The notes below the pieces were generated by a model. The model did no database searches. It worked only from the letters and a program-made list of their open reading frames with translations, and was not told where the DNA came from. Shown here one piece after another: positions 59,489 to 60,393 of a DNA stretch of 60,393 nucleotides. How positions within the stretch are numbered: the stretch's first letter is position 1; each line of letters starts with the position of its first letter. Location of the stretch: contig CAZOXM010000019.1 in NCBI GenBank assembly GCA_964583825.1, forward strand, positions 1 to 60,393. Direction: 5' to 3'. Origin of the DNA: GCA-1730015 sp964583825. Its GTDB lineage: Bacteria > Pseudomonadota > Gammaproteobacteria > Granulosicoccales > Granulosicoccaceae. A program made the position numbers and the translations under genes.

Positions 59489-60393
59489 GTGCCGAGCTAA
59501 ATCCGGAGCCATGGGATTCTCGCAGGTCGAGATGAAATTGGTTGTTATTACCCAGTGGGTGAGCGCGTAAGTCGCGCAATTCCCATCTGCTTAAAGCCTA
59601 GCCAGCAAGGCAGTAGTGAAACCTGAGGGCAAACCTGGTAACGGGAGTCCGAAGCCAGGTGGATCAAGAACGGAGGGTCAGTATAGAGCCCCGAAATATG
59701 TATAGTGGTGGTCATTGGATAAAGCTGTTTGTGTGAGCAAGCAGTGGAAAGTCGACAGTGTGCTTAAACTGGAAGACAACAGGCCTTGATGCGCAGTAAG
59801 TATGGCGAGTGTTGGGGTCACCACCGGGGTCTGAGACCTGGTCATCTGTTCAGAGGGGTAGTCCGGGAACTCGGGAGAGCCGAAAGCTTCCCTGCAACGA
59901 GAAGGGCCGAGTAGGGAGAGGCCCAAGCCAAACGTCTCCGGGCGATGCACAGTGCTCTGCTGTGCATTGAGTCCATCAAAGTGATGGAAACACGAATTGT
60001 AAGAGCATTGCAGGGTATCGTGTGCGGAGCGAGAGCGAACGAGCACGAGAGGAGCGTTCGGCAGTCTTAGCGGAACGTAGTACCGAGGGTTTGCGGGTTG
60101 TCTGGCAAATCGGAAAGGTGGGGAAGTGATACTCAAGCGACCCACTGTAGGGAAGGTGAAGCAGGGTATAACGGAACTTGAATGGAATAACGGGAGATAC
60201 GTTGAGATCACAAACCGTTTCAACACAACTTCAAGTGATTGCGCAAGAGGCAAGTCAGAACCCGGAGTGGGTATTCACGACGCTGGCGCATCGCATAGAT
60301 GTGGAGTTCTTGCGAGAAGCGTTTGCAAGGCTGAACAAGAAGGGAGCGCCCGGACTGAGCAAGGTAACAGCAGCGGAGTACCGTGAAAACCTT
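59489..60393 (+). mobile_element. Group II intron, 5' part, running off the window end
   Basis: Transposase homology ends at 59484 and GTGCC at 59489 resembles a group II intron 5' end (consensus GUGYG), so I place the boundary there; GTGAGCG at 59559 is an alternative. The next 700 bp have no supportable plus-strand protein and many short inverted segments, as expected for structured RNA domains I-III. An intron-type reverse transcriptase begins at about 60202, in the place of domain IV. A 191-codon open frame on the opposite strand (59678-60253) is a shadow of the RNA-coding region. Domains V and VI and the 3' splice site lie beyond the window. Confidence 0.75.
60202..60393 (+). CDS. ltrA: Group II intron reverse transcriptase/maturase, N-terminal part
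   Basis: The first 64 codons read SQTVSTQLQVIAQEASQNPE, then WVFTTLAHRIDVEFLREAFA, and then NKKGAPGLSKVTAAEYRENL. This is the N-terminal region of intron-encoded reverse transcriptases (the FTTLAHxIDxELLxEAYxRxxKxGAxGVDGVT block). The likely start is TTG at 60202, with GGGAG 5 bp upstream; an in-frame stop lies at 60169. The domain holding the YADD active site is outside the window, so activity cannot be judged. Note LSKVT in place of the usual VDGVT. Confidence 0.85.
   Translation, partial: MRSQTVSTQLQVIAQEASQNPEWVFTTLAHRIDVEFLREAFARLNKKGAPGLSKVTAAEYRENL

Noticed and set aside
59678..60253. A 191-codon open frame on the minus strand
   Set aside because: It lies inside the intron RNA-coding region, has no ribosome site and resembles the false proteins often predicted opposite group II introns.

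Overview
The window looks like a chromosomal segment of a large-genome, probably marine, gammaproteobacterium. Supporting signs are an LpxL-type lipid A acyltransferase (Gram-negative outer membrane), a YebE-like DUF533 protein, an OmpA-domain protein, taurine/sulfonate metabolism (Xsc), and carbohydrate genes suited to plant or algal polysaccharide breakdown. A Granulosicoccus-like organism would fit, but that is only a guess from gene content. No rRNA, tRNA or CRISPR array was seen.

Layout. 0.2-2.1 kb: an Lrp/AsnC regulator and two small lipoproteins. 2.8-6.5 kb: an SHMT-fold enzyme, L-threonate dehydrogenase (LtnD) and phenylacetate-CoA ligase (PaaK). 6.6-11.6 kb: an exported-protease locus with a subtilisin (S8) and a divergent M35/aspzincin metallopeptidase that share a related C-terminal anchor tail, a small lipoprotein-like protein homologous to the N-terminal domain of that metallopeptidase, and a gamma-glutamyltransferase homologue. 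11.8-18.6 kb: a perfect 39-bp direct repeat, then housekeeping and accessory genes (GhrA-like reductase, DegT aminotransferase, DUF533, SDR, LpxL, pyrophosphatase, polysaccharide deacetylase). 19-23 kb: a 1071-residue DUF937-TM-coiled-coil-OmpA protein and an RraA-like protein. 23.5-30.4 kb: a complete BMP-family ABC importer operon diverging from sulfoacetaldehyde acetyltransferase (xsc). 30.5-35.8 kb: a rhodanese, a very large kelch/malectin/malectin/hydrolase-like secreted protein, and a convergent RTX protein.

36.7-49.0 kb is a carbohydrate-use locus. A LacI regulator, an aldo/keto reductase and a TolB-like propeller lie on the minus strand. They diverge from a CUT1 sugar ABC importer (binding protein, two permeases, ATPase), a TIM-barrel isomerase/epimerase, a Gfo/Idh/MocA dehydrogenase and a cytoplasmic GH3 glycosidase. 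The likely logic is import of a glycoside, then hydrolytic and perhaps oxidative cleavage.

49.1-60.4 kb is a mosaic of mobile-element debris and decayed genes around one intact operon, uxaC-uxuB-uxuA (hexuronate catabolism). IS91-type transposase fragments lie on both sides of a block containing a frameshifted AraC gene, a Tat-lipoprotein alpha/beta hydrolase, a multiply broken class V aminotransferase, a GntR regulator cut to about 32 codons, and the uronate operon. Beyond it are a TniQ-like relic, a truncated AraC DNA-binding domain, and an IS5-family transposase pseudogene. A group II intron appears to have inserted into that transposase, and its reverse-transcriptase ORF runs off the right end of the window.

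The best candidates for something undescribed are the protease locus (a free-standing propeptide-like protein translationally coupled to the peptidase carrying the same domain, plus matched C-terminal tails), the kelch-malectin-hydrolase fusion and the DUF937-OmpA protein. All assignments come from reading the sequence by eye; no database search was run.
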